Assembly: GCA_903925985.1 (NCBI GenBank)
Contig: CAIYHK010000380.1
Coordinates: 1-5,435 of the forward strand
Origin: an uncultured Actinomycetes bacterium
GTDB taxonomy: Bacteria; Actinomycetota; Acidimicrobiia; Acidimicrobiales; Ilumatobacteraceae
Direction of reading: 5' to 3'
Length of the DNA: 5,435 bases
Positions 1 through 5,435 of this stretch are shown here, one piece after another. The number at the start of each line of letters is the position of its first letter. Position 1 is the first letter of the stretch. The notes under the pieces were generated by a model that saw only the letters and a program-made list of their open reading frames with translations, was not told the origin of the DNA and ran no database searches. Position numbers and translations under genes: made by a program.

Positions 1-867
1 ATTGCCCATTTCAGCTACAGAATCCCCAAGCGTGGTCTTGTTGCCTTTGCCGAGTTGGCCGTAGGTGTTCACGCCCCAACACTTCAAGGTGTCATTATCA
101 AGCACCGCACACGTGTGCGCACCGCCAGCACTAACCGACTTCACCGTGCGCCCCGTACCAAGTGAGATCACAGTGAGGCCATTACCCATTTCAGCTACAG
201 AATCCCCAAGTGTGGTCTTGTTGCCTTTGCCGAGTTGGCCGTAGGTGTTCACGCCCCAACACTTCAAGGTGTCATTATCAAGCACAGCACACGTGTGTGC
301 GCCACCAGCACTCACCGACTTCACAGTGCGCCCCGTACCAAGCGATATCGCAGTGAGATTGTCGCCCATTTCAAACACGCCATCACCCAGATTGTTCACA
401 TTGCCTTGACCAAGGCGCCCGTTTGCACCCGAACCCCAGCACTTCAACGACGCGTTATCTAGAACCGCACACACATGATCATTGCCAACAGATATCTGCG
501 TGGCGTGACGGCCCGCACCTAAATCAATTGGTAACAATGAGTCACCCATCTCAGATGAATCATCACCAATCGAGTCAACAGTGCCGTTGCCCAGCTGGCC
601 GTAGTTGTTGCCGCCCCAACATTTCACATCACCACCAGATAACAACACACACGTGAAGTCCGTACCGGTGTCTACTTGTGTGGCTGTAACCCCTTCACCA
701 AGATCAACCGGGCGCAACACATCACCCATTTCGCCGCTGGTGTCACCACGTGATTCGACATCGCCCTGACCGAGTTGGCCAACGTCATTTAGCCCCCAAC
801 ACTTGATGGTGCCATTGCTGAACAATGCACAGGAGTGTTCCCCTGATGCCGCCACTTGAGTGACCAC
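1..867 (-). repeat. Tandem 180-bp coding repeat array, two copies near-identical
   Basis: Five in-phase 180-bp units encode the RCC1 blades. The units starting at 1 and 181 differ at about 14 of 180 positions by direct comparison, and most of those differences lie in the last third. The units at 361, 541 and 721 are clearly diverged but keep the same length and the same landmarks (a cccat(t/c)tc block at 5, 185, 365, 545 and 725). The array is cut by the window edge, so the total copy number is unknown. Confidence 0.9.
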
Positions 868-1002
868 CGCATCGGCGCTGATAGCCGGTGCACTTTCTGG
901 TGCATACTGCGCTTTCGTTGCACTTACGAAGACACCTGTGAGAAGCACAGATGCCGCAAGTAACTCAGATTTCCGCCGTATGCGATATCCGCCATATCGC
1001 AT
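1..1002 (-). CDS. Secreted RCC1-repeat (beta-propeller) protein, C-terminus outside window
   Basis: A reading frame of 334 codons runs from an ATG at 1002 to the left edge without a stop. Residues 1-31 form a Sec-type signal peptide: a basic n-region (RYGGYRIRRK), a hydrophobic core (about 14-28) and an ATKA|Q cleavage site. From about residue 46 the protein is a run of RCC1-like repeats with an exact 60-residue period. Each repeat carries Cys-x9-Cys-Trp-Gly followed by a G-(Q/R)-L-G motif; the first Cys falls at 58, 118, 178, 238 and 298, and a second motif G-D-x(4)-E-M-G closes each unit. RCC1 repeats fold as blades of a propeller, usually seven, so at least two more blades may lie off the edge. 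The paired cysteines suit an exported, disulfide-stapled protein. The ligand or partner is unknown. An in-frame TGA upstream excludes a longer start. There is no Shine-Dalgarno at normal distance; the closest GGAG lies 16 nt upstream. The gene is divergent from the CsoR-family gene. Confidence 0.9.
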   Translation of the reverse strand, partial: MRYGGYRIRRKSELLAASVLLTGVFVSATKAQYAPESAPAISADAVVTQVAASGEHSCALFSNGTIKCWGLNDVGQLGQGDVESRGDTSGEMGDVLRPVDLGEGVTATQVDTGTDFTCVLLSGGDVKCWGGNNYGQLGNGTVDSIGDDSSEMGDSLLPIDLGAGRHATQISVGNDHVCAVLDNASLKCWGSGANGRLGQGNVNNLGDGVFEMGDNLTAISLGTGRTVKSVSAGGAHTCAVLDNDTLKCWGVNTYGQLGKGNKTTLGDSVAEMGNGLTVISLGTGRTVKSVSAGGAHTCAVLDNDTLKCWGVNTYGQLGKGNKTTLGDSVAEMGN

Positions 1003-1009
1003 AAATAGA

Positions 1010-1038
1010 TAAGTACCACTCCGTGCTCAAAATCTCAA
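1010..1038 (-). promoter_or_regulatory. Possible promoter of the RCC1-repeat gene, leaderless type
   Basis: On the minus strand a TTGAGA box (1038-1033, 5 of 6 to the -35 consensus) is followed 17 nt later by TACTTAT (1015-1009). The second box is weak, but its position would put the transcript start at or next to the ATG at 1002. That fits the lack of a well-placed ribosome binding site. Judged by eye only. Confidence 0.3.
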
Positions 1039-1054
1039 GGGGTAGTGGAATTTT

Positions 1055-1072
1055 GATACCCCAGTGGGTATC
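1055..1072. promoter_or_regulatory. CsoR/CstR-type operator, perfect inverted repeat
   Basis: GATACCC (1055-1061), a CAGT spacer, then GGGTATC (1066-1072) is a perfect 7-bp inverted repeat. It is of the ATACCC/GGGTAT form known for operators of CsoR-family repressors. It lies 23 bp before the repressor start and 52 bp before the divergent RCC1 start. An extra half-site, GGGGTA at 1039-1044, faces TACCCC at 1057-1062. A TTGATA box (1053-1058) and an AT-rich TTAAAT (1074-1079) flank the operator with a short 15-nt spacing, so it may cover the promoter. Autoregulation of the downstream gene is the simplest inference. Confidence 0.75.
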
Positions 1073-1095
1073 CTTAAATCCGACCAGGAGACACT

Positions 1096-1365
1096 ATGCA
1101 GCTTCCAGACGAAACCGTTGAGGACCTCTTAAAGCGCCTTAAGCGCATTGAGGGGCAGGTTCGAGGCATTCAATCCATGCTCTCTGAAGAGCGGGATTGC
1201 CGCGACGTAGTCACACAAGTCTCGGCTGCCACCAAAGCACTTGAGCAAGTGGGATTTTCGATCGTGGCAGCAGGGCTCACTTGGTGTCTTGCGAATCCAA
1301 AGCAATCAGCCGAAGAGGGCTATGCGATTGAAGATGTCAAAAAGATGTTCCTGAAGCTCGCTTGA
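1096..1365 (+). CDS. CsoR/FrmR-family (DUF156) transcriptional repressor, CstR-like sensor site
   Basis: This is an 89-residue, all-helical repressor of the usual family length. The family fold is visible: a DNA-binding helix with LLKRLKRIEGQVRGI (residues 11-25), then DCRDVVTQVSAA (34-45), and the third conserved position at C64. Family members are dimers or tetramers that leave DNA when Cu(I), Ni(II), formaldehyde or persulfide modifies a conserved Cys. In copper-sensing CsoR the ligands are Cys, His and Cys at offsets 0, +25 and +29. Here C35 and C64 are kept but the His position is G60; the Tyr of the allosteric network is D34 and the Glu is D80. That pattern, and the DC-R/K-DV-x-TQ context, resemble the persulfide sensor CstR. 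The start is supported by AGGAG at 1086-1090, 5 nt before the ATG. It is probably monocistronic and self-repressed. Family assignment is firm; the inducer is inferred. Confidence 0.93.
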   Translation: MQLPDETVEDLLKRLKRIEGQVRGIQSMLSEERDCRDVVTQVSAATKALEQVGFSIVAAGLTWCLANPKQSAEEGYAIEDVKKMFLKLA

Positions 1366-1377
1366 GCGGGCCTTCAG
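1351..1377. terminator. Possible bidirectional hairpin at the convergent gene junction
   Basis: CTGAAG (1351-1356) pairs with CTTCAG (1372-1377), with an inner CTC/GAG pairing around a GCTT loop. It overlaps the last codons of both the repressor and the protease gene, whose stops are 8 bp apart. No T-run follows on either strand and the stem is interrupted by CGGGC, so intrinsic termination is uncertain. Confidence 0.25.
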
Positions 1378-3155
1378 TAACGGCGTAGATCAAACGTGTT
1401 GTAATCCTTCGCCGCACCGGAATCAGACAGCCCCCACAAACGGCAGTAATAAAGATTGCTAGTAAGCGACGTGACCACAATCTTGCCTGTGCGACCACTT
1501 GCCGAAGCGATCAACTTCTCGCTATAGCCGCAGTAGAGCGCAACGGTGTCACCCGAGTAGTAGGTGTTGAAAGGCACTACTGCGGTATATCGATAGCCGT
1601 CTTTATAGACATAGATGTCACCTTCATCCACACGCGGCGGCGACGGCGGATTCACACGAATCGATGCCGAAGTGCTCGCACTTCTGCCCCGGTAGTCAGA
1701 CGCCTTCACGGTGTAGGTAACCGTGCCGTAAGAAGTGGCGCGATCTTCATCGATGTAGTTGACCGACGATGAATACTTGGTGACCAAACGCAAGTAGCCA
1801 CGGCTGATCTCAACTTTTTGGTATGAGCCGTATCGCTCACCACTTGACACATCAACAACTACATCGCGACCATCAATGCTCAACTCCACGCGTGGTGGAG
1901 CCAACTCTTCTGGCACTGTGGTGGTTGGCCGCCACGGTGACGCGGTGGTTGTGGTGGTTTGATCGGGTGGAGGCGAACTTGGTGACGGAGCATCAGGATT
2001 AGTGATCGCCAAAGTTGAAACCAATACATTCGGGGAGCCGTTCGCATTACGCACGACATTGCGTGATGATCCCTCAACTAACGCATCGCGGACTTCACTT
2101 GGAGTGGCATCGGGGTTCACCCCTAAATACAAAGCAGCAACACCTGCCACATGCGGTGACGCCATCGATGTGCCACTAAGAGTTTGATATGAATCTTGCC
2201 CGTTGTTAGCTGCCGAGACGATGTCAGATCCAGGGCCAAAGAGGTCAAGACACGGGCCGAAATTTGAATACGAAGCACGAGTATCAAAAATCGTGGTGGC
2301 ACCAACGGTGATTGCACTTGGCTCACTGGCTGGCGACGTGTTGCAAGCATCCTCATCGGAATTGCCGGCTGCTACTACCACGGTGATTCCCGCGCGGACT
2401 GCTGCTTCAACTGCATCATTCAGCGCTTGGGACATTCCCGCGCCGAGACTCAGATTGGCAACAGCAGGCTCACCTTCTTTGTGATGGCGAATCATCCAGT
2501 TGAGACCCTCAATCACTCCTTCGATCGTGCCTGAGCCATTGCAATCAAGGACCCTCACGGGCACGAGGTTCACGGCGGTGGCGACGCCAATTGAATCGCC
2601 ACCAATGGTGCCTGCCACGTGAGTGCCGTGGCCATTGCAGTCAGCAGTGGAACCAAAGACGCTGTAACCATTTCTGACGCGCCCACTGAACTCGTTGTGG
2701 CCCGCAGCAATTCCGGTATCCACTACGTATGCGGTGACACCTGCCCCGGTTACTCCACGCTCAATGCGCGAATTCAATGGCAATGTGCGCTGATCAATAC
2801 GGTCAATGCCCCAAGATGATTCAGTGATTTTTATCTTGCGGGATTTTTCCAGGTACACAACTCGACCATTGGATCGCAATCGCGTGACCTGATCAGACGA
2901 CAAATCAACCGCCACACCTCGCACGGCAAGTTTGTACTTGCGAACCACCTTGAGCCCATCAGAAGAGAGCTCGGTAGCGAGTGCATCCACATCGCGCTGA
3001 CCTTTAACTACCACGATGTATCGCCCTGCCACCGGTGTACTGGTGCCATAGAGAGCGGCAACGGATCGAACAGAAACAACAGAATCAGCAACTGCGACAA
3101 CCGAAAATGCGAGCGCCGCAGCGATAGCTATTTGGCAAATACGGCGCAGATTCAT
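1374..3155 (-). CDS. Secreted subtilisin-like serine protease (S8A, aqualysin/proteinase K type)
   Basis: This 593-residue exported endopeptidase (numbered from the ATG at 3155) has a signal peptide at 1-23 or so (NLRRIC, then a hydrophobic stretch to VAVA). An I9 propeptide/inhibitor domain follows at about 44-110 (from GRYIVVVKG). The catalytic domain spans about 112-385 with D146 (VVDTG), H176 (NGHGTHVAGT), oxyanion N265 (AAGN) and S330 (GTSMASPHVAG). Cysteines 173/205 and 271/302 are 32 and 31 residues apart, the spacing of the two disulfides of aqualysin I, and C173 sits three residues before the catalytic His just as there. A Pro/Thr-rich linker (387-421) leads to two beta-rich, Tyr-rich segments (about 422-503 and 508-593), the last with C542/C571; they look like Ig/FN3-type modules, but this is by pattern only. 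No sorting signal is seen, so it is probably released. A TTG at 3188 would add 11 residues; the ATG gives a clean signal peptide and fits the -10 box. Confidence 0.95.
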   Translation of the reverse strand: MNLRRICQIAIAAALAFSVVAVADSVVSVRSVAALYGTSTPVAGRYIVVVKGQRDVDALATELSSDGLKVVRKYKLAVRGVAVDLSSDQVTRLRSNGRVVYLEKSRKIKITESSWGIDRIDQRTLPLNSRIERGVTGAGVTAYVVDTGIAAGHNEFSGRVRNGYSVFGSTADCNGHGTHVAGTIGGDSIGVATAVNLVPVRVLDCNGSGTIEGVIEGLNWMIRHHKEGEPAVANLSLGAGMSQALNDAVEAAVRAGITVVVAAGNSDEDACNTSPASEPSAITVGATTIFDTRASYSNFGPCLDLFGPGSDIVSAANNGQDSYQTLSGTSMASPHVAGVAALYLGVNPDATPSEVRDALVEGSSRNVVRNANGSPNVLVSTLAITNPDAPSPSSPPPDQTTTTTASPWRPTTTVPEELAPPRVELSIDGRDVVVDVSSGERYGSYQKVEISRGYLRLVTKYSSSVNYIDEDRATSYGTVTYTVKASDYRGRSASTSASIRVNPPSPPRVDEGDIYVYKDGYRYTAVVPFNTYYSGDTVALYCGYSEKLIASASGRTGKIVVTSLTSNLYYCRLWGLSDSGAAKDYNTFDLRRY

Positions 3156-3161
3156 TACCTC

Positions 3162-3167
3162 AATATA
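3162..3167 (-). promoter_or_regulatory. -10 box TATATT of the protease gene, leaderless arrangement
   Basis: On the minus strand TATATT (5 of 6 to the consensus) occupies exactly -12 to -7 relative to the ATG at 3155, with GAGGTA between. This would start the mRNA at the A of the ATG. The GAGG in the gap is only 2 nt from the ATG, too close for a normal Shine-Dalgarno. A possible -35, TTGAAC, lies 15 nt upstream of the box. This placement is the main reason for preferring the ATG over the upstream TTG. Confidence 0.5.
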
Positions 3168-3183
3168 AAGAACAGGTGTCACG

Positions 3184-3276
3184 TTCAAGGTTGCGAAGTT
3201 GTGCCTTGAGACCGCCGGCGCTAAAGTTGACCATATTAGTAGGGATTAAAGAACCCCGCCCATGACGGGCTTTGAG
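3184..3276 (+). promoter_or_regulatory. Upstream region of the peroxiredoxin gene
   Basis: Two -35-like boxes are visible, TTGAGA (3206-3211) and TTGACC (3227-3232), followed by the AT-rich stretch 3233-3250 that may hold the -10, but no hexamer at a standard distance stands out. TCAAGG (3185-3190) and CCTTGA (3204-3209) form an inverted repeat with a 13-nt centre, a possible regulator site. A short CCCG/CGGG hairpin (3255-3269) lies in the presumed leader. All assignments are tentative. Confidence 0.3.
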
Positions 3277-3283
3277 AAGGAGA
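3277..3283 (+). promoter_or_regulatory. Ribosome binding site that fixes the peroxiredoxin start
   Basis: AAGGAGA is a strong Shine-Dalgarno with its AGGAG core ending 7 nt before the ATG at 3290. An in-frame TTG at 3272 would put this site inside the coding sequence and add six residues (start-RRRQE) absent from the family, so the ATG is preferred. Confidence 0.85.
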
Positions 3284-3289
3284 CAAGAA

Positions 3290-3928
3290 ATGGCTGTTCG
3301 CCTAGGAGACACCGCCCCCGATTTCACTGCCGAAACCACCCAAGGAACCATCAAGTTCCATGAATGGCTCGGCGACTCTTGGGGAATCCTCTTCAGCCAC
3401 CCGAAGGACTTCACGCCAGTGTGCACCACTGAGCTTGGTTATGTAGCCAAGATCAAAGGCGAGTTCGACAAGCGCAACACCAAGGTCATCGGCCTATCCG
3501 TAGATCCTGTGGATTCACATGTGAAGTGGGAAGCCGACATCGCCGAAACCCAAGGCACCCCGGTTAATTTCCCAATGATCGGGGATGCAGACCGCAAAGT
3601 TAGCGATCTCTACGACATGATCCATCCCAATGCGAATGACACCCTCACTGTTCGCTCGGTTTACATAGTTGGACCAGACAAGAAGGTGAAACTCACCCTC
3701 ACCTACCCTGCGTCTACTGGGCGTAACTTTGACGAGATTCTCCGAGTCCTTGACTCGTTGCAATTGACCGCACAATTCAAAGTGGCAACACCCGCAAACT
3801 GGAAAGACGGCCAAGACGTGATCATTGGTGCATCTGTCAGTGACGACGAAGCCAAGCAGCTTTTCCCACAAGGCTGGAACACGGTAAAGCCATACTTGCG
3901 CGTTCTGCCACAACCCAATAAGAAATAG
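3290..3928 (+). CDS. Peroxiredoxin, Prx6 subfamily (1-Cys)
   Basis: The 212-residue protein is a cytosolic thiol peroxidase that reduces hydrogen peroxide and organic hydroperoxides. The N-terminal thioredoxin-fold part carries the peroxidatic motif PKDFTPVCTTE, with P38, T42 and C45, and the matching active-site Arg is R122 (TVRSVYIVGPD). The Prx6-specific C-terminal part is present, including YPASTGRNFDEILRVLDSLQ (139-158), TPANWKDG (167-174) and a terminal YLRVLPQP; it closely resembles human PRDX6 in this stretch as recalled from memory. C45 is the only cysteine in the protein, so there is no resolving cysteine and the sulfenic acid must be reduced by an external thiol. The length is normal for the subfamily. 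No signal peptide is present. It is divergent from the secreted protease and 17 nt ahead of the ABC transporter genes, with no hairpin in between, so read-through is possible. Confidence 0.97.
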   Translation: MAVRLGDTAPDFTAETTQGTIKFHEWLGDSWGILFSHPKDFTPVCTTELGYVAKIKGEFDKRNTKVIGLSVDPVDSHVKWEADIAETQGTPVNFPMIGDADRKVSDLYDMIHPNANDTLTVRSVYIVGPDKKVKLTLTYPASTGRNFDEILRVLDSLQLTAQFKVATPANWKDGQDVIIGASVSDDEAKQLFPQGWNTVKPYLRVLPQPNKK

Positions 3929-3933
3929 GGCGT

Positions 3934-3939
3934 TAGCCT
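3934..3939 (+). promoter_or_regulatory. -10-like box TAGCCT before the ABC ATPase, leaderless arrangement
   Basis: TAGCCT fits the actinobacterial TANNNT pattern and sits exactly at -12 to -7 relative to the GTG at 3946, with GACAGG between. No Shine-Dalgarno is present at usable distance (the only GG is next to the GTG), so a leaderless transcript would explain this start. No -35 is apparent. The small palindrome CCTG-A-CAGG (3937-3945) overlaps the site. Confidence 0.4.
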
Positions 3940-3945
3940 GACAGG

Positions 3946-4695
3946 GTGACAAATCTCCAAACCCCCCCACTGGATGTTGCTGCGCGCGCCGAAGGTGCCC
4001 GCAAAACGTACGGTAAAGGTGAAAACACAGTCCATGCGTTGGACGGTGTGACGATCGACTTCAAGGTCGGTGAATTCGCAGCGATCATGGGCCCCAGCGG
4101 CTCAGGCAAGAGCACTCTCATGCACTGCCTCGCAGGCCTAGACAGCCTTACCGAAGGACGCGTGATCATTGATGGCACCGATCTCACGGGATTGTCCGAC
4201 AAATCGCTCACAACTTTGCGTCGCGACGAAATCGGCTTCATCTTTCAGGCGTACAACCTGGTGCCAACACTTACAGCCGAAGAAAACATTCGGCTTCCAT
4301 TGCTGCTCGCAAACCGCAAAGGTGACGAAGCATGGATCAACCGCGTGATTGACGCAGTTGGTCTACGCGATCGGCTCCATCACAAACCAAGCGAACTTTC
4401 TGGCGGACAACAACAACGAGTAGCCGTGGCACGAGCACTCGCCTCGCAACCAAAAATCATCTTTGCTGACGAGCCAACCGGCAACCTTGACTCGCGTTCG
4501 GGCTCTGAAGTTTTGCGATTCATGCGCAAAGTAGTTGATGAGCTCGATCAGACCATCGTGATGGTGACTCATGATCCGGTAGCGGCGGCGATCGCAGACC
4601 GAATTGTTTTTCTTGCTGACGGCAAGATCGTTGATGAAATGCGGAATCCAACCTCTGAAAAGGTGCTGGACCGCATGAAGCAGTTCGGAAACTGA
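3946..4695 (+). CDS. ABC transporter ATP-binding protein, MacB/LolD-type
   Basis: This 249-residue cytoplasmic ATPase powers the membrane protein encoded next. All motifs are intact: Walker [10 protein letters not shown] (49-57), Q-loop Q101 (FIFQAYNL), signature LSGGQQQR (151-158), Walker B IIFADE (171-176) followed by PTGNLDS, and the switch H209 (VTHD). The FQ-x-YNL-x-PTLTA-x-EN and [10 protein letters not shown] wording is typical of the MacB/LolD/HrtA group, which works mechanically on lipoproteins, peptides or small molecules rather than by classic substrate-binding import. About ten extra residues precede the first beta strand. The GTG start gives a family-typical N-terminus and is the first start after the preceding gene. 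The permease begins 4 nt after the stop, so the two are surely co-translated. A run of seven C (3962-3968) lies at codons 6-8. The substrate cannot be told from sequence. Confidence 0.95.
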   Translation: MTNLQTPPLDVAARAEGARKTYGKGENTVHALDGVTIDFKVGEFAAIMGPSGSGKSTLMHCLAGLDSLTEGRVIIDGTDLTGLSDKSLTTLRRDEIGFIFQAYNLVPTLTAEENIRLPLLLANRKGDEAWINRVIDAVGLRDRLHHKPSELSGGQQQRVAVARALASQPKIIFADEPTGNLDSRSGSEVLRFMRKVVDELDQTIVMVTHDPVAAAIADRIVFLADGKIVDEMRNPTSEKVLDRMKQFGN

Positions 4696-4699
4696 CCAC

Positions 4700-5435
4700 A
4701 TGTGGAAGGTGGCCCTTAAGGGCATCATTGCGCGCAAGGGACGCCTGTTCCTGACCTCGCTTGCCGTAATTCTCGGCACTTCATTTTTGTCGGGCACACA
4801 GATTTTCTCCGACACATTAAACAGAACATTTGACACACTCTTTGCTGAAGTATTCGCCGATGTGAATGCCTATGTGCGCTCATCAAATGTGATCGAAACT
4901 GACTTCGGTGCAGAACAGCGCACGTTGCTGCCCGCATCGATCGCCAAAGATGTTGCCAAGGTTGAAGGTGTGCAGTCAGCGATACCGCAAGTGCAGGCTT
5001 ATGCACGCATCATCGGCAAAGACGGTGAAGCAATCGGTAGTGAAGGCAATGGCCCACCGACCTTTGGCGCTGTGATGACCGAGAACGATGTGTTTTGGGA
5101 GTTGCTTGATGGGCGTGCACCCGCCAATGACACCGAGGTGGCTCTAGACGAGAGTTCTGCCGATGCCGCTGATTATGTGGTCGGCGATACCGTGCGGATC
5201 AGTGCCAAGGCAGGCACACGGGATTTCAAGCTTGTCGGTATTGCCGAATATGGAGGAGTCTCTTCTCCGGGCGGTGCAACTTTTGCACTGTTTGATCTCC
5301 AGACAGCAACCGAATTTCTTGGCACACCAGGATTTATTGATGCAGTGCTCGTGGTGGGCGATGGATCGCTCAGCGATCGTAAGCTTGCCGACAAGATCAC
5401 TGCCTCACTTTCCAATTACAAGGAGATTGAAACTC
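4700..5435 (+). CDS. ABC transporter permease, FtsX/MacB type, C-terminus outside window
   Basis: An ATG at 4700 opens a frame of 245 full codons that is still open at the right edge. Residues 1-15 are basic (MWKVALKGIIARKGR), followed by one transmembrane helix at about 16-36 (LFLTSLAVILGTSFLSGTQI). Then comes FSDTLNRTFDTLF and a long extracytoplasmic MacB-like core region (about 37 to the edge), rich in acidic residues with the usual beta-strand segments (VEGVQSAIPQVQ, FKLVGIAEYGG). This opening is typical of the large actinobacterial FtsX-type permeases, which run to roughly 800 residues or more with two FtsX domains, so most of the gene is missing. Ribosome binding is weak (GGAA at 4687-4690, 9 nt before the ATG), and translation is probably coupled to the ATPase stop 4 nt upstream. 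Together they form an efflux or membrane-extraction transporter of unknown substrate. Confidence 0.92.
   Translation, partial: MWKVALKGIIARKGRLFLTSLAVILGTSFLSGTQIFSDTLNRTFDTLFAEVFADVNAYVRSSNVIETDFGAEQRTLLPASIAKDVAKVEGVQSAIPQVQAYARIIGKDGEAIGSEGNGPPTFGAVMTENDVFWELLDGRAPANDTEVALDESSADAADYVVGDTVRISAKAGTRDFKLVGIAEYGGVSSPGGATFALFDLQTATEFLGTPGFIDAVLVVGDGSLSDRKLADKITASLSNYKEIET

Noticed and set aside
235..656. Plus-strand open frames across the RCC1 array
   Set aside because: They are antisense to the repeat gene, have low-complexity His/Thr/Ser-rich translations, and no ribosome binding site or family motif. They are a by-product of the repeat sequence.
1..867. Regular repeats as a CRISPR array
   Set aside because: The 180-bp units are contiguous, protein-coding and without spacers.
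1096..1365. Naming the repressor csoR as a copper sensor
   Set aside because: The essential His ligand is Gly60 and no copper-handling gene is nearby.
1880..2819. Several short open frames on both strands inside the protease gene
   Set aside because: They overlap a complete S8 catalytic domain in other frames and show no recognisable domain.
3156..3188. TTG start at 3188 for the protease
   Set aside because: It would place 11 residues (start-NVTPVLYIEV) before a ready-made signal peptide, and the TATATT box lies within that stretch.
3255..3270. CCCG/CGGG hairpin as a terminator
   Set aside because: The stem is only 4 bp, there is no T-run, and it lies just before the peroxiredoxin ribosome binding site, where a terminator for the divergent gene makes no sense.
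3515..5415. Minus-strand open frames opposite the peroxiredoxin and ABC genes
   Set aside because: The plus strand carries intact, motif-complete proteins throughout. The minus-strand frames have no motifs or start signals.

Overview
The window looks like chromosomal DNA from an actinobacterium of moderate GC. The evidence is indirect: a secreted S8 protease with a Pro/Thr-rich linker, a large-type FtsX permease opening, a CsoR-family repressor, and start codons that sit directly behind TANNNT-type -10 boxes, a leaderless arrangement common in Actinobacteria. A freshwater or marine Acidimicrobiia-like lineage is a reasonable guess, but no marker gene here fixes the taxonomy.

Layout, left to right. 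(1) 1-1002, minus strand: a secreted RCC1-repeat protein, complete at its N-terminus and running off the left edge. It has a strict 60-residue (180-bp) period, and the two leftmost copies are nearly identical DNA. (2) 1003-1095: a divergent intergenic region holding a perfect GATACCC-N4-GGGTATC operator. (3) 1096-1365, plus: a small CsoR/FrmR-family repressor. It keeps both ligand cysteines but lacks the copper-binding histidine, so it resembles persulfide-sensing CstR more than copper-sensing CsoR. (4) 1374-3155, minus: a secreted aqualysin/proteinase K-type serine protease with I9 propeptide, catalytic domain, Pro/Thr linker and two beta-rich C-terminal segments. It converges on the repressor gene with an 8-bp gap. 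(5) 3156-3289: a second divergent intergenic region. (6) 3290-3928, plus: a Prx6-type 1-Cys peroxiredoxin. (7) 3946-4695 and 4700 to the right edge, plus: an ABC ATPase and its MacB/FtsX-type permease, spaced 4 nt apart.

How they work together. The ATPase and permease form one transporter. The peroxiredoxin lies 17 nt upstream of it, but a -10-like box in that gap suggests the transporter also has its own start. The repressor operator lies between the repressor and the RCC1 gene and may control both. The thiol chemistry predicted for the repressor (persulfide) and for the peroxiredoxin (peroxide) hints at a redox theme, but no sulfur-metabolism gene is visible here. Nothing in the window is a clear new system. 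The most interesting points are the altered sensor site of the repressor with its operator, and the recently duplicated, cysteine-paired RCC1 repeats. No tRNA, rRNA, IS element or CRISPR array was seen.
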